Positions 34,392 to 42,846 of a stretch of DNA of 64,000 bases are shown piece after piece; within the stretch, counting starts at the first letter, position 1, and each line of letters begins with the position of its first letter. Under the pieces are notes generated by a model. That model saw only the letters and a program-made list of their open reading frames with translations, did no database searches and was not told where the DNA came from. The translations under genes and the position numbers were made by a program. Source of the DNA: G051132615 sp051132615 (GTDB lineage: Bacteria; Pseudomonadota; Gammaproteobacteria; Burkholderiales; Neisseriaceae); contig NZ_CP152375.1 of assembly GCF_051132615.1 (NCBI RefSeq), forward strand, positions 682,001-746,000. Reading direction: 5' to 3'.

Positions 34392-35678
34392 TTATTTCTG
34401 AAAAACTTGAAAAAACCCAGGAAATGTTTTATTTACACACTCAGGCTCATTAATGATAATGGGCGTATTTAATAAACTAACCAAAGCAAAACACATAGCC
34501 ATTCTATGATCATCATACGTATCGATGGCAACATTTGATTTTAATACCTCAGGAGGCGTAATTTGAATAAAATCCTGCCCTTCTATAACTGTTGCACCAA
34601 GTTTACGTAATTCAGTAGCCATAGCAGCAATTCGATCCGTTTCCTTAACTCGCCAGCTTTCAATATTACGCAAAGTAGAGGTACCATTAGCGGCTAAAGC
34701 CACAATAGCCAAAGTCATTGCGGCATCTGGAATATGGTTTAAATCCAAATCAAATGGCTTAATTACCTGATTTGTCTCTCTAGACGCTTCAATAAAATCT
34801 TCAGACCAAGTAATTTTACCGCCTATTTTAGCCAACACATCTGCAAAGGCGACATCTCCTTGGATGCTATTTTTTCCAACTCCTTTTACCCTAACTGGCT
34901 GCCCAGACAATACACCTGCTGCTAAAAAATATGAAGCACTACTGGCATCTCCTTCCACCAAAATATGTTCAGGTGCCCGATAGGTTAACCCTTCTGATAA
35001 CCAAAAGTGCTGAAAATTTTCATGTTTAACAAACACGCCAAATTTAGCCATCAAATTAAGTGTAATGGCTATATAGGGTTTAGAAATAAGTGTTCCTTCA
35101 ACTTCAATTTCATATGCGTGTCCTGTTAAAGGCAAAGCCATTAATAAAGCAGTTAAAAATTGGCTGGATACAGAACCTTTAATGGGAATCACTCTTTGCT
35201 TTGAAGGTATAAATGAACCAATCTGTACAGGAGGGAAGCCCTCATTTTGAATATAATCTATTTGTGCTCCTGCAATACGCAGTGCATCAACCAAATCTTT
35301 AATTGGCCGCTCTCGCATACGAGCAACGCCGTCTAACAAAAAATCCCCCCCCATAACAGCCAACGCAGCAACCAAAGGTCTAAATGCTGTCCCCGCATTT
35401 CCCAAAGATAATTGAGCTTTTTGAACAGAAAATCGCCCATTTTGCCCAGTCAGCCAATATTCCTGATCTAAATGTTGAATAGGTACTTGTAACACAGTCA
35501 ATGCTTCTAACATTCTTTGAGTGTCGTCTGAATCAAGCAAATTGCGTATTTTTGTTTGCCCATTTGCCAATGCAGCTAAAAGTAAAACCCGGTTACTGAT
35601 GCTTTTAGAACCTGGCAAAACAACTTCTCTGGAAACATTAGAAAGAACAGGTAAATGTAAGGTTGAAATTTCAGACAT
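34392..35678 (-). CDS. aroA: 3-phosphoshikimate 1-carboxyvinyltransferase
   Basis: EPSP synthase of the shikimate route (aromatic amino acids). The ATG at 35678 gives MSEISTLHLP and about 428 residues; upstream in-frame ATG and TTG codons exist without clear ribosome-binding sites. Seen: PGSKSISNRVLLLAALA at the N-terminus, LGNAGTAFRPLVAALA (usually TAMRPL; here Phe, compatible with the natural class), GSVSSQFLTALLMALPL, and DYDDHRMAMCFAL near the end. An 8-G run lies in the coding strand at 35345-35352. Divergent from cmk with 115 nt between. The neighbouring cmk gene follows the common aroA-cmk-rpsA association, although aroA is inverted here. Confidence 0.93.
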   Translation of the reverse strand: MSEISTLHLPVLSNVSREVVLPGSKSISNRVLLLAALANGQTKIRNLLDSDDTQRMLEALTVLQVPIQHLDQEYWLTGQNGRFSVQKAQLSLGNAGTAFRPLVAALAVMGGDFLLDGVARMRERPIKDLVDALRIAGAQIDYIQNEGFPPVQIGSFIPSKQRVIPIKGSVSSQFLTALLMALPLTGHAYEIEVEGTLISKPYIAITLNLMAKFGVFVKHENFQHFWLSEGLTYRAPEHILVEGDASSASYFLAAGVLSGQPVRVKGVGKNSIQGDVAFADVLAKIGGKITWSEDFIEASRETNQVIKPFDLDLNHIPDAAMTLAIVALAANGTSTLRNIESWRVKETDRIAAMATELRKLGATVIEGQDFIQITPPEVLKSNVAIDTYDDHRMAMCFALVSLLNTPIIINEPECVNKTFPGFFQVFQK

Positions 35679-35793
35679 ATAGATTAGCGCCATATTCAAA
35701 ACATGAAAACACTTAATGATACCGACAAATTTCTATTAACTAAAGCAAAGTTTGTTTACAATAAACCTTTTATACAATTTTTACTCAATAAAT

Positions 35794-36459
35794 ATGCCTA
35801 CTGTTCAAAAAGTTATTGCCATTGATGGGCCAAGTGCATCAGGGAAAGGCACTGTTGCCTCCTTAGTTGCGCAAAATTTAGGATTTGCTTATTTAGACTC
35901 AGGTGCCATTTATCGCCTATGTGCACTTGATGCACAAAATAAACAGATTAATTGGGAAAATGAAGATCAACTGGCCATAGTGGCACAAAACTTAAATATT
36001 AGTTTTGCCAATCAAGAGGTCTTTCTCAATAACCAATCTGTAGAAGAACATATTCGAACTGAAGCGATTGGCTTGGGTGCCTCAACTATTGCTAAATTTC
36101 CGAAAGTACGGCTCGCTTTACTTCAAAGGCAACAAAATTTTCTGACAAGTCAAGGTCTTGTCGCTGATGGACGAGATATGGGTTCTGTTGTTTTCCCAAA
36201 CGCCTGTTTAAAAGTTTTTTTAACCGCTTCTGCCACCATTCGTGCACAAAGACGAGTCAATCAACTAAAAAATATGGGCAAAGAAGCATCCTTTGAACAT
36301 ATTTTAAAAGATATTGAAGCACGGGATTTAGCTGATCAAAATCGTGCTGTTGCACCTTTAAAACAACTACCAGATGCACAATTGCTGGACACTTCAAACA
36401 TGAGTATAGAAAACGCAGTAAAAACTGTCTGTCAGTGGTATCAAGATATTAAAATTTAA
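35794..36459 (+). CDS. cmk: cytidylate kinase
   Basis: Phosphorylates CMP and dCMP. ATG at 35794 gives MPTVQKVIAIDGPSASGKGTV, 221 residues; an upstream in-frame ATG at 35752 adds an atypical hydrophobic leader. P-loop GPSASGKGT at residues 10-18, DSGAIYRL and VADGRDMGSVVFP (CMP binding) are normal; DQNRAVAPLKQLPDAQLLDTS is the C-terminal signature. Upstream of rpsA as in most proteobacteria. Confidence 0.93.
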   Translation: MPTVQKVIAIDGPSASGKGTVASLVAQNLGFAYLDSGAIYRLCALDAQNKQINWENEDQLAIVAQNLNISFANQEVFLNNQSVEEHIRTEAIGLGASTIAKFPKVRLALLQRQQNFLTSQGLVADGRDMGSVVFPNACLKVFLTASATIRAQRRVNQLKNMGKEASFEHILKDIEARDLADQNRAVAPLKQLPDAQLLDTSNMSIENAVKTVCQWYQDIKI

Positions 36460-36461
36460 AG

Positions 36462-36467
36462 TATAAT
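36462..36467 (+). promoter_or_regulatory. -10 element candidate for rpsA
   Basis: Perfect TATAAT just past the cmk stop codon. If used, the transcript starts near 36474 and has a leader of about 145 nt containing the hairpin at 36540-36566. No clear -35. Confidence 0.35.
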
Positions 36468-36539
36468 TATAAGCTTTGCTGTATTAAAAATACTTTTTGA
36501 TCAATCTTTCGTGTTTATTAAAAACCGAAGAAACTATTT

Positions 36540-36596
36540 AATTTGTCTTGCCAAGGAAGACAAATTTTTTACAACCTAACCCCGCACACCTTGGCA
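36540..36596 (+). promoter_or_regulatory. rpsA leader: terminator-like hairpin with loop matching a downstream segment
   Basis: Arms 36540-36549 (AATTTGTCTT) and 36557-36566 (AAGACAAATT) pair perfectly over 10 nt, with loop GCCAAGG, and a T run continues to 36570: an intrinsic-terminator layout. The loop plus one arm base (TGCCAAGG, 36549-36556) is exactly complementary to CCTTGGCA at 36589-36596, 23 nt before the rpsA start. This permits either a pseudoknot or a competing structure. No standard Shine-Dalgarno sequence precedes the ATG, as in E. coli rpsA, where protein S1 autoregulates its own translation. Function as an attenuator or S1-sensing element is inference. Confidence 0.6.
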
Positions 36597-36618
36597 GTGT
36601 AATTGAGATGTTTAATCT

Positions 36619-38298
36619 ATGGAAAATTTTGCACAACTGTTTGAAGAAAGCTTGGCTTTACAAGAAATGAAACTTGGTGAGGTGATTACTGCAGAAGTAG
36701 TGGCTATCGACAATAATTTCGTGACTGTAAATGCTGGCTTAAAGTCTGAATCTTTAATCAAAACCAGTGAATTCAAAAATGATGCTGGTGAACTTGAAGT
36801 TAAAGTGGGTGACTTTGTAACAGTGGTGATCGATGCCTTAGAAAATGGGTTCGGTGAAACCAAATTATCAAGAGAAAAAGCAAAACGTGCAGCTTCTTGG
36901 ATTGCTTTAGAAGAAGCTTTAGAAAGTGGCGAAATTCTATCTGGTGTAATCAATGGAAAAGTTAAAGGCGGCTTAACTGTTATGGTTAATGGTATCCGTG
37001 CTTTCCTACCTGGTTCATTAGTTGATGTACGTCCAATTAAAGATACCTCTCCTTACGAAGGTAAACAAGTTGAGTTTAAAGTCATTAAACTAGACAAAAA
37101 ACGTAACAATATCGTTGTTTCTCGTCGTGCAGTGCTAGAAGCAACTTTAGGTGAAGAACGTAAATCTTTACTAGAAAATCTAAAAGAAGGTACTGTTGTT
37201 AAAGGTATTGTGAAAAACATTACTGACTACGGTGCATTCGTTGACTTAGGTGGTATTGATGGTCTGTTACACATTACTGACTTAGCATGGCGCCGTGTAA
37301 AACACCCTAGCGAAGTACTTGAAGTAGGCCAAGAAGTTGAAGCCAAAGTATTGAAATTTGATCAAGATAAAAGCCGTGTGTCTTTAGGCATGAAGCAACT
37401 TGGTGAAGACCCATGGAGTGGCCTAGCTCGTCGTTACCCACAAGGTACACGTTTATTTGGAAAAGTAAGCAACTTAACCGACTATGGTGCATTTGTTGAA
37501 ATTGAACAAGGAATCGAAGGTTTAGTACACGTTTCTGAGATGGATTGGACCAATAAAAACGTTCACCCAAGCAAAGTGGTACAACTAGGTGATGAAGTTG
37601 AAGTGATGATCTTAGAAATTGACGAAGATCGTCGTCGTATCAGCTTAGGTATGAAACAATGTCAACCAAACCCATGGTTAGAATTTGAATCAAGCCATAA
37701 AAAAGGTGACAAAATTTCTGGTGCCATTAAATCTATTACAGACTTTGGCGTATTTGTAGGTTTACCTGGTGGCATTGACGGTTTAGTACATTTATCTGAC
37801 CTATCTTGGACAGAAAGTGGTGAAGAAGCTGTACGCAAATACAAAAAAGGTGATGAAGTAGATACCGTTGTATTGGCTATTGATGTTGAAAAAGAACGTA
37901 TTTCTTTAGGCATCAAACAACTTGAAGGCGATCCTTTCAACAACTATATCAGTGTAAATGATAAAGGTGCTTTAGTAACAGGTACAGTTAAAGCAGTTGA
38001 TGCTAAAGGTGCAACAATTACATTAGATACCGATGTTGAAGGTTATTTACGTGCTTCTGAAATTTCACGTGATAAAGTGGAAGATGCTCGTAATGTACTT
38101 AAAGAAGGTGACTCAGTAGAAGCTGTTATTCTTTCTGTTGATCGCAAAAACCGTGGCATTAGCTTATCTGTAAAAGCAAAAGATGCTAAAGAAGAAAATG
38201 CTGCAGTAAAACAAGTGACCAGCAATGCAAATGTTAGCTCTGGTACAACAAGTTTAGGTGATTTACTTAAAGCAAAACTTTCTGGTGATGAAGAGTAA
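36619..38298 (+). CDS. rpsA: 30S ribosomal protein S1
   Basis: S1 helps bind mRNA with structured or weak Shine-Dalgarno leaders to the 30S subunit. 559 residues with six S1 repeats: repeat 1 from residue about 20 (GEVITAEVVAIDNNFVTVNAGLKSE), repeat 2 from about 105 (GVINGKVKGGLTVMVNGIRAFLPGS), repeats 3-6 with KGIVKNITDYGAFVDLGG, VSNLTDYGAFVEIEQG, IKSITDFGVFVGLPGG and TVKAVDAKGATITLDT. Codon choice is that of a highly expressed gene. Followed after 17 nt by ihfB, the usual partner in proteobacteria. Confidence 0.97.
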   Translation: MENFAQLFEESLALQEMKLGEVITAEVVAIDNNFVTVNAGLKSESLIKTSEFKNDAGELEVKVGDFVTVVIDALENGFGETKLSREKAKRAASWIALEEALESGEILSGVINGKVKGGLTVMVNGIRAFLPGSLVDVRPIKDTSPYEGKQVEFKVIKLDKKRNNIVVSRRAVLEATLGEERKSLLENLKEGTVVKGIVKNITDYGAFVDLGGIDGLLHITDLAWRRVKHPSEVLEVGQEVEAKVLKFDQDKSRVSLGMKQLGEDPWSGLARRYPQGTRLFGKVSNLTDYGAFVEIEQGIEGLVHVSEMDWTNKNVHPSKVVQLGDEVEVMILEIDEDRRRISLGMKQCQPNPWLEFESSHKKGDKISGAIKSITDFGVFVGLPGGIDGLVHLSDLSWTESGEEAVRKYKKGDEVDTVVLAIDVEKERISLGIKQLEGDPFNNYISVNDKGALVTGTVKAVDAKGATITLDTDVEGYLRASEISRDKVEDARNVLKEGDSVEAVILSVDRKNRGISLSVKAKDAKEENAAVKQVTSNANVSSGTTSLGDLLKAKLSGDEE

Positions 38299-38315
38299 GA
38301 AGAAGGATCTATTTT

Positions 38316-38621
38316 ATGACCAAATCTGAATTAATTAACCGTTTGACAGACGCGTTTACAAACAACAGTGAAACACAAGTTGTTGCAAAAGACGTAGAAC
38401 AAGGCATAAAAGTTTTGGTAGATACCATGACCCGTGCATTAGCAAAAGGTCAACGGATAGAAATTCGTGGCTTTGGTAGCTTTGATCTAAATCATCGCCC
38501 AGCACGTGTTGGTCGTAATCCTAAAACAGGTGAATCTGTGAATGTACCTGAAAAGTACACTCCTCATTTTAAACCTGGCAAGGATTTACGTGAAAGAGTC
38601 AATCAATCTGCTCAAAAATAA
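38316..38621 (+). CDS. ihfB: integration host factor subunit beta
   Basis: DNA-bending protein subunit (101 residues). N-terminal TKSELINRLTDAF; RGFGSFDLNHRPARVGRNPKTGESV is the flexible arm with the intercalating Pro near residue 65; the C-terminal helix KPGKDLRERVN is standard. AGAAGGA precedes the ATG. Cotranscribed with rpsA; the strong hairpin behind it ends the operon. Confidence 0.96.
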   Translation: MTKSELINRLTDAFTNNSETQVVAKDVEQGIKVLVDTMTRALAKGQRIEIRGFGSFDLNHRPARVGRNPKTGESVNVPEKYTPHFKPGKDLRERVNQSAQK

Positions 38622-38642
38622 TAGGTTTCTTCTATGAGTTGA

Positions 38643-38671
38643 AAATGCTGCTTCCTATAGAAGCAGCATTT
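38643..38671 (+). terminator. terminator after ihfB
   Basis: Perfect 12-nt arms (AAATGCTGCTTC / GAAGCAGCATTT), 5-nt loop CTATA and a T run; ends rpsA-ihfB. Confidence 0.9.
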
Positions 38672-38704
38672 TTTTATTATCATATATACTTTTACTTTCA
38701 CATA

Positions 38705-38737
38705 AAAAAACTGCACCAATAAAAAGCGCAGCTTTTT
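38705..38737 (-). terminator. terminator for the minus-strand DUF2846-like gene
   Basis: AAAAAACTGC (38705-38714) pairs with GCAGCTTTTT (38728-38737) with one mismatch; on the minus strand the T run follows the stem 16 nt past the stop codon at 38754. Confidence 0.6.
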
Positions 38738-38753
38738 TAACGATACACTTACT

Positions 38754-39332
38754 TTATTTAAAGTCAGAAGACACTACTAACTTACACCATTTAATTCTAT
38801 TTTTAGCATCTTGCTCATCTGTTAACAAATTATAGGTATAACTACCTTTCAGTGCCCCCGTAACAATTTCTTGTTCAAGGAAAACAACCTGCCCTGCTTT
38901 AACCTGAATCACCAAAGGCTCTTTACACATTTTATGACCAGAAACTGTATATTCTCCTTCTGGAAGCTCAAAACGAGCAAACGTTTTACCCTTAATCCAA
39001 GCTAACTCCTGCTGATTGATCATAATAGGGAGCGCTTTAAGCATAGCAATAAATTGATCTCTAAAAACATAAACAACCGCTTTGTCTGTTGAGACAGAAA
39101 ATTCTTTAGCTAATTTTTCTAACTCTTTTGGCGCTTTTTTGGTTTTCAAGAATGAAGAAAAAATCACCCAAACAGCCCAACCAAATACAGCCAATAACAC
39201 CAAAGCCATTAAACCGCTAAAAATAGGGCTATTACCCAAGCCAGGCATACGAGATACAAAAACACCAACAAAAACACCAACAATAGCACATACGATCATA
39301 ATCGTATTGGACTTCTTCTTTCTGCTTGACAT
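38754..39332 (-). CDS. membrane-anchored DUF2846-like protein
   Basis: 192 residues. Basic N-terminus (SSRKKKSNT), two membrane segments at about 10-30 and 40-62, then a soluble domain from about residue 80 with DKAVVYVFRDQFIAMLKALPIMINQQELAWIKGKTFARFELPEGEY, and VIQVKAGQVVFLEQEIV near 150; that pattern (short beta strands, MINQQ-x-L, PPG/EGEY, AGQVVFLEQ) resembles DUF2846 proteins, usually small envelope lipoproteins. Here it is fused to a two-helix anchor instead of a lipobox. Function unknown. ATG preceded by GAGG at suitable distance in the minus-strand leader. Not obviously part of an operon. Confidence 0.65.
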   Translation of the reverse strand: MSSRKKKSNTIMIVCAIVGVFVGVFVSRMPGLGNSPIFSGLMALVLLAVFGWAVWVIFSSFLKTKKAPKELEKLAKEFSVSTDKAVVYVFRDQFIAMLKALPIMINQQELAWIKGKTFARFELPEGEYTVSGHKMCKEPLVIQVKAGQVVFLEQEIVTGALKGSYTYNLLTDEQDAKNRIKWCKLVVSSDFK

Positions 39333-39390
39333 TCTATTTCCTCAAAAATACAAAAACTCGAATATTTACATATTTATTCAATCTTGACTA

Positions 39391-40533
39391 TCACTCTGAT
39401 TGAAAAATATCTAAATTTGTCTCATTCATTACAACAACATCATTCTTGTCCAGTTGTTCTTGCTCTTCAACAAGTTGCTGTTTTTTGACTTCGAGGTAAC
39501 GATCAATCGCATAAACCAATTCTTCCGTTCCTTCTCTACCTAAAGCGCTGATCTGAAAAACACGTGGTGTCACTATATCAAACTCAAATTCATCATTGGG
39601 CTTAGAGTCATGCCAATTAAAAGCTTCTAAAAATTGTCTTATTTTTTCTTCTTTTTGTTCGTCAGGCAACATATCCACTTTATTCAGAACCAACCATCTA
39701 GGCTTTTCATACAGAGCTTCATCATATTTTTTCAACTCTTCTACAATAGCAAAAGCCTCTGCAACAGGGTCTACAGTTTCATCAAAAGGAGCGATATCAA
39801 CAACGTGTAATAACAATCCTGTCCGAGATAAATGCTTTAAAAATCGATGTCCCAACCCAGCGCCATCTGCAGCACCTTCAATTAACCCCGGGATATCCGC
39901 CATCACAAAACTACGATTCTCATCAATACGCACCACACCCAAATTAGGATGTAACGTTGTAAAGGGATAATCAGCAACTTTTGGTCTTGCGGCAGAAACA
40001 GCTCGAATTAAAGTAGACTTACCTGCATTAGGCATACCAAGCAAACCAACATCCGCTAAAACTTTTAATTCCAGTTTTAATCTTCTCTCCTCACCTGCTT
40101 CGCCTGGTGTACACTGACGAGGCGCTCTATTGGTTGACGACTTAAAGTGGATATTACCTAAACCACCTTTTCCGCCTTTTGCCAAACATACTTTTTGTCC
40201 ATGGTAAGTTAAATCTGCAATAATTTCTTCTGTATCCAAATCTGTAATTAAAGTACCTATTGGCATACGTAATTCTATATCATCAGCACCTTTACCGTAC
40301 TTATCTGCACCATGACCTTTTTCCCCATGTTTAGCCTGATAACACTTAACAAAACGGTATTCAATTAATGTATTGATATTTTCATCGGCAACCGCAAAAA
40401 CGCTTCCTCCTTTTCCACCATCACCACCATCAGGGCCACCTCTTGGGACAAATTTTTCACGACGAAAGCTGGAGGCACCATTTCCACCCTTACCTGCAAC
40501 AACCTCAATTTTGGCTTCATCAATAAATTTCAT
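39391..40533 (-). CDS. obgE: Obg GTPase
   Basis: GTPase for 50S maturation and stringent-response links. ATG at 40533 behind GAAAGAG gives MKFIDEAKIEVVAGKGG and 380 residues. N-terminal glycine-rich Obg fold (GGNGASSFRREKFVPRGGPDGGDGGKGGSV), then the G domain with GMPNAGKST near residue 165 (P loop), VRIDENRSFVMADIPGL (switch), and NKVD. The C-terminal extension is acidic. Third gene of rplU-rpmA-obgE; a hairpin between rpmA and obgE likely lowers its expression. Confidence 0.95.
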   Translation of the reverse strand: MKFIDEAKIEVVAGKGGNGASSFRREKFVPRGGPDGGDGGKGGSVFAVADENINTLIEYRFVKCYQAKHGEKGHGADKYGKGADDIELRMPIGTLITDLDTEEIIADLTYHGQKVCLAKGGKGGLGNIHFKSSTNRAPRQCTPGEAGEERRLKLELKVLADVGLLGMPNAGKSTLIRAVSAARPKVADYPFTTLHPNLGVVRIDENRSFVMADIPGLIEGAADGAGLGHRFLKHLSRTGLLLHVVDIAPFDETVDPVAEAFAIVEELKKYDEALYEKPRWLVLNKVDMLPDEQKEEKIRQFLEAFNWHDSKPNDEFEFDIVTPRVFQISALGREGTEELVYAIDRYLEVKKQQLVEEQEQLDKNDVVVMNETNLDIFQSE

Positions 40534-40662
40534 GTGCTCTTTCAATAAATAAAGGAGAGTATGTCTGTTTTTTCTTCAGTTTTATCTCTCACTCTAACAA
40601 ATTACGATTCTCTATACCAGCCCTAAAGCAAAGGACTTCATTCAATAAAATATAAATAAAAA

Positions 40663-40685
40663 AGCCCCATCTTAACGACAGGGCT
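40663..40685 (-). terminator. intercistronic terminator-like hairpin between rpmA and obgE
   Basis: AGCCCCATC (40663-40671) pairs with GACAGGGCT (40677-40685) with two mismatches; on the minus strand a T run follows. Likely partial terminator behind the ribosomal protein genes. Confidence 0.55.
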
Positions 40686-40703
40686 CATTAATCACGCTGA
40701 TTA

Positions 40704-40976
40704 TTACTCGTCTACACCAGTATATGGTTTCACATTCACTGTTTTACGGTTTAATGCACCTTTAACAGTAAATTCAACATAACCATCCACTTTTGCAAAC
40801 AATGTATGATCTTTACCCATACCAACATTTTCACCTGCATGAAAACGTGTACCACGTTGACGCACAATAATTGAACCTGCTGGAATCAATTCATTTCCGT
40901 AAGCCTTCACACCTAAGCGTTTCGCTTCTGAATCGCGACCGTTTCTAGAGCTACCGCCTGCTTTTTTGGTTGCCAT
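40704..40976 (-). CDS. rpmA: 50S ribosomal protein L27
   Basis: 90 residues. Begins MATKKAGGSSRNGRDSEAKRLGVK with the N-terminus that reaches the peptidyl-transferase centre; GSIIVRQRGTRFHAGENVGMGKDHTLFA and VEFTVKGALNRKTV are canonical. Follows rplU by 12 nt. Confidence 0.97.
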   Translation of the reverse strand: MATKKAGGSSRNGRDSEAKRLGVKAYGNELIPAGSIIVRQRGTRFHAGENVGMGKDHTLFAKVDGYVEFTVKGALNRKTVNVKPYTGVDE

Positions 40977-40988
40977 TTACATTACTCC

Positions 40989-41300
40989 TTACTTAACAAT
41001 CGCATCAACACGAATTTCAGTATAATTCTGACGATGGCCTTGATGTTTTTGATAGTGTTTACGACGACGCATTTTGAAAATACGTACTTTCTCACCACGC
41101 CCATGAGCAACTACAGTTGCTTTTACTGTAGCCCCACTGATTAATGGAGAACCAATTACTACATCATCACCGTCAGCAACCATCAAAACTTCTTCAAGTA
41201 CGATTTGGCTGTCGAGTTCTGCAGGTATCTGTTCTACTTTTAATTTTTGGCCAACGGTAACTTTATATTGTTTACCGCCAGTTTTTATGACCGCATACAT
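40989..41300 (-). CDS. rplU: 50S ribosomal protein L21
   Basis: 103 residues from ATG 41300 (MYAVIKTGGKQYKVTVGQ), the normal length; GGAG lies upstream. A conserved C-terminal KMRRRKHYQKHQGHRQNYTEI motif contacts 23S rRNA. The frame stays open further upstream but only as AT-rich leader. Divergent from ispB; the shared 280-nt gap holds promoters for both. Confidence 0.97.
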   Translation of the reverse strand: MYAVIKTGGKQYKVTVGQKLKVEQIPAELDSQIVLEEVLMVADGDDVVIGSPLISGATVKATVVAHGRGEKVRIFKMRRRKHYQKHQGHRQNYTEIRVDAIVK

Positions 41301-41525
41301 AATAGACTCAACTCCGTAATAAAATTGCTCTTTACAAAATGTAAAGGACCTGAAACTATACCTAATTTTTGGAACATCGTCAATGACTTTACTGGGATTA
41401 TTTTTACAAAACAATAAAATATCACGATATCTCACAATGAATGAATCAATAAAAAAGCAAACAATAATGTGCGATAAAAATAACATCAAATTTTAGTTGA
41501 TATTGGTATTATCCGAATCAAATCT

Positions 41526-41534
41526 GTTATACTA
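41526..41534 (+). promoter_or_regulatory. extended -10 promoter for ispB
   Basis: TGTTATACT matches the extended -10 consensus (TGnTATAnT) 46 nt upstream of the ispB start; such promoters need little -35. Confidence 0.5.
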
Positions 41535-41580
41535 AAAAGCTTAATTATTCACCGTACACATTCAAGTTTAAGAAATAAAA

Positions 41581-42558
41581 ATGTTACAAAATGCCCCTGC
41601 TTCTTTATTACAACAAATAGATCTTGGTTTAGACAAGGTCAACACTGTCATTAATCAAGCCCTACAATCAGATGTACCTCTTATTTCTCAAGTAGGTAAT
41701 TATATCATCTGTGCAGGTGGAAAACGTTTGCGTCCTATTCTCACCATTTTATCTGGGCAAACATTAGGTTATGAAAAAGATGATTTATACGCTTTAGCCG
41801 CTATGGTGGAATTTATTCATACCTCAACCTTATTACATGATGATGTTGTTGATGAAAGTGATTTAAGACGAGGCAGACAAACAGCAAATCACCTATTTGG
41901 TAATGCAGCCGCGGTACTGGTTGGCGACTTCCTCTACACCAGAGCATTTGAGTTAATGGTGGCTTCTAATAATATGCGAATACTGGAAGTCATGGCGAAA
42001 GCCACCAATATTATTGCAGAAGGTGAAGTCATGCAGTTACTCAATATTGGCAATACCAGCATTACAGAAAAAGAGTATTTTCAAGTAATTCAATACAAAA
42101 CAGCTAAACTATTTGAAGCTGCGGCTCAAGTAGGCGCCATTTTGGCTGGTGCCACTGATAAAGAAGAAAATGCACTCAAAGACTATGGCATGTATTTAGG
42201 CACAGCATTTCAAATCATTGATGATGTACTTGATTACTCAGGTGATACTGAGCAAACAGGTAAAAATGTTGGCGATGATTTAGCTGAAGGCAAACCAACA
42301 CTACCACTTATTTATGTAATGGAACAAGGCAAACCTGAAGATGCTCAAATCATCAAAAAAGCCTTAGAAGAAACAAACAGAGAACATTTTGATCAAGTGC
42401 TAAAAATTGTACAAAATAGCGGTGCGTTGCTTTATGCAAAAGAACAAGCAACTAAAGCCTGCAATCAGGCCATTGAAGCTCTAGCGCCACTGAAACAAAA
42501 CAATACCACAGCCAGCATGATACAATTGGCGCAAGCTTCTGTTGCTCGCCTAAGCTAG
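41581..42558 (+). CDS. ispB: octaprenyl diphosphate synthase
   Basis: Builds the polyprenyl chain of ubiquinone/menaquinone. 325 residues. First Asp-rich motif LLHDDVVDESDLRRG near residue 84, second IIDDVLDYSGD near 213, GGKRLRP near 47, and KTAKLFEAA. The Ala/Phe residues before the first motif that set chain length cannot be interpreted with confidence. tRNA-Arg follows 10 nt after the stop, so the two may share a transcript. Confidence 0.95.
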   Translation: MLQNAPASLLQQIDLGLDKVNTVINQALQSDVPLISQVGNYIICAGGKRLRPILTILSGQTLGYEKDDLYALAAMVEFIHTSTLLHDDVVDESDLRRGRQTANHLFGNAAAVLVGDFLYTRAFELMVASNNMRILEVMAKATNIIAEGEVMQLLNIGNTSITEKEYFQVIQYKTAKLFEAAAQVGAILAGATDKEENALKDYGMYLGTAFQIIDDVLDYSGDTEQTGKNVGDDLAEGKPTLPLIYVMEQGKPEDAQIIKKALEETNREHFDQVLKIVQNSGALLYAKEQATKACNQAIEALAPLKQNNTTASMIQLAQASVARLS

Positions 42559-42567
42559 TTAAAAACA

Positions 42568-42642
42568 CTCGCCGTAGTTCAACGGATAGAACGTATGCCT
42601 CCTAAGCGTAAAATGTGGGTTCGATTCCCGCCGGCGAGGCCA
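42568..42642 (+). tRNA. tRNA-Arg (anticodon CCT)
   Basis: Full cloverleaf, 75 nt including encoded CCA. Acceptor arms CTCGCCG / CGGCGAG with discriminator G, D stem GTTC/GAAC, anticodon stem TATGC/GCGTA around CTCCTAA (anticodon CCT, reads AGG), T stem GTGGG/CCCGC with TTCGATT loop. It decodes a rare arginine codon. Confidence 0.95.
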
Positions 42643-42722
42643 AAACAAGCAATACCATTATTACAAATCAAATATTTATATTAAAATATTGGTAATTTGC
42701 TACCTAGCTTACCACTAAAATA

Positions 42723-42750
42723 AAAAGGCTCACATTTCTGAGAGCCTTTT
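42723..42750 (+). terminator. terminator after tRNA-Arg
   Basis: 9-nt arms AAAAGGCTC / GAGCCTTTT, 10-nt loop, followed by ATT; ends the ispB-tRNA unit. Confidence 0.75.
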
Positions 42751-42846
42751 ATTGTTTCGCCTAATCAGCACATTATATTTCAGAACCAGATTCGATCAAT
42801 GATTCAAATCAAGTATTATTATCTTCAAATTAAGTATTATTGGCTC

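Noticed and set aside
35345..35352. Run of eight C (G8 in the coding strand) inside aroA
   Set aside because: Slippage would break a biosynthetic gene; the reading frame is intact and aroA is not a surface-phase candidate. Recorded only as a possible sequencing-error site.
42799..42846. Upstream ATG and short direct repeat (AAGTATTATT) before the nuclease
   Set aside because: The repeated leader would destroy a clean signal peptide; taken as non-coding.
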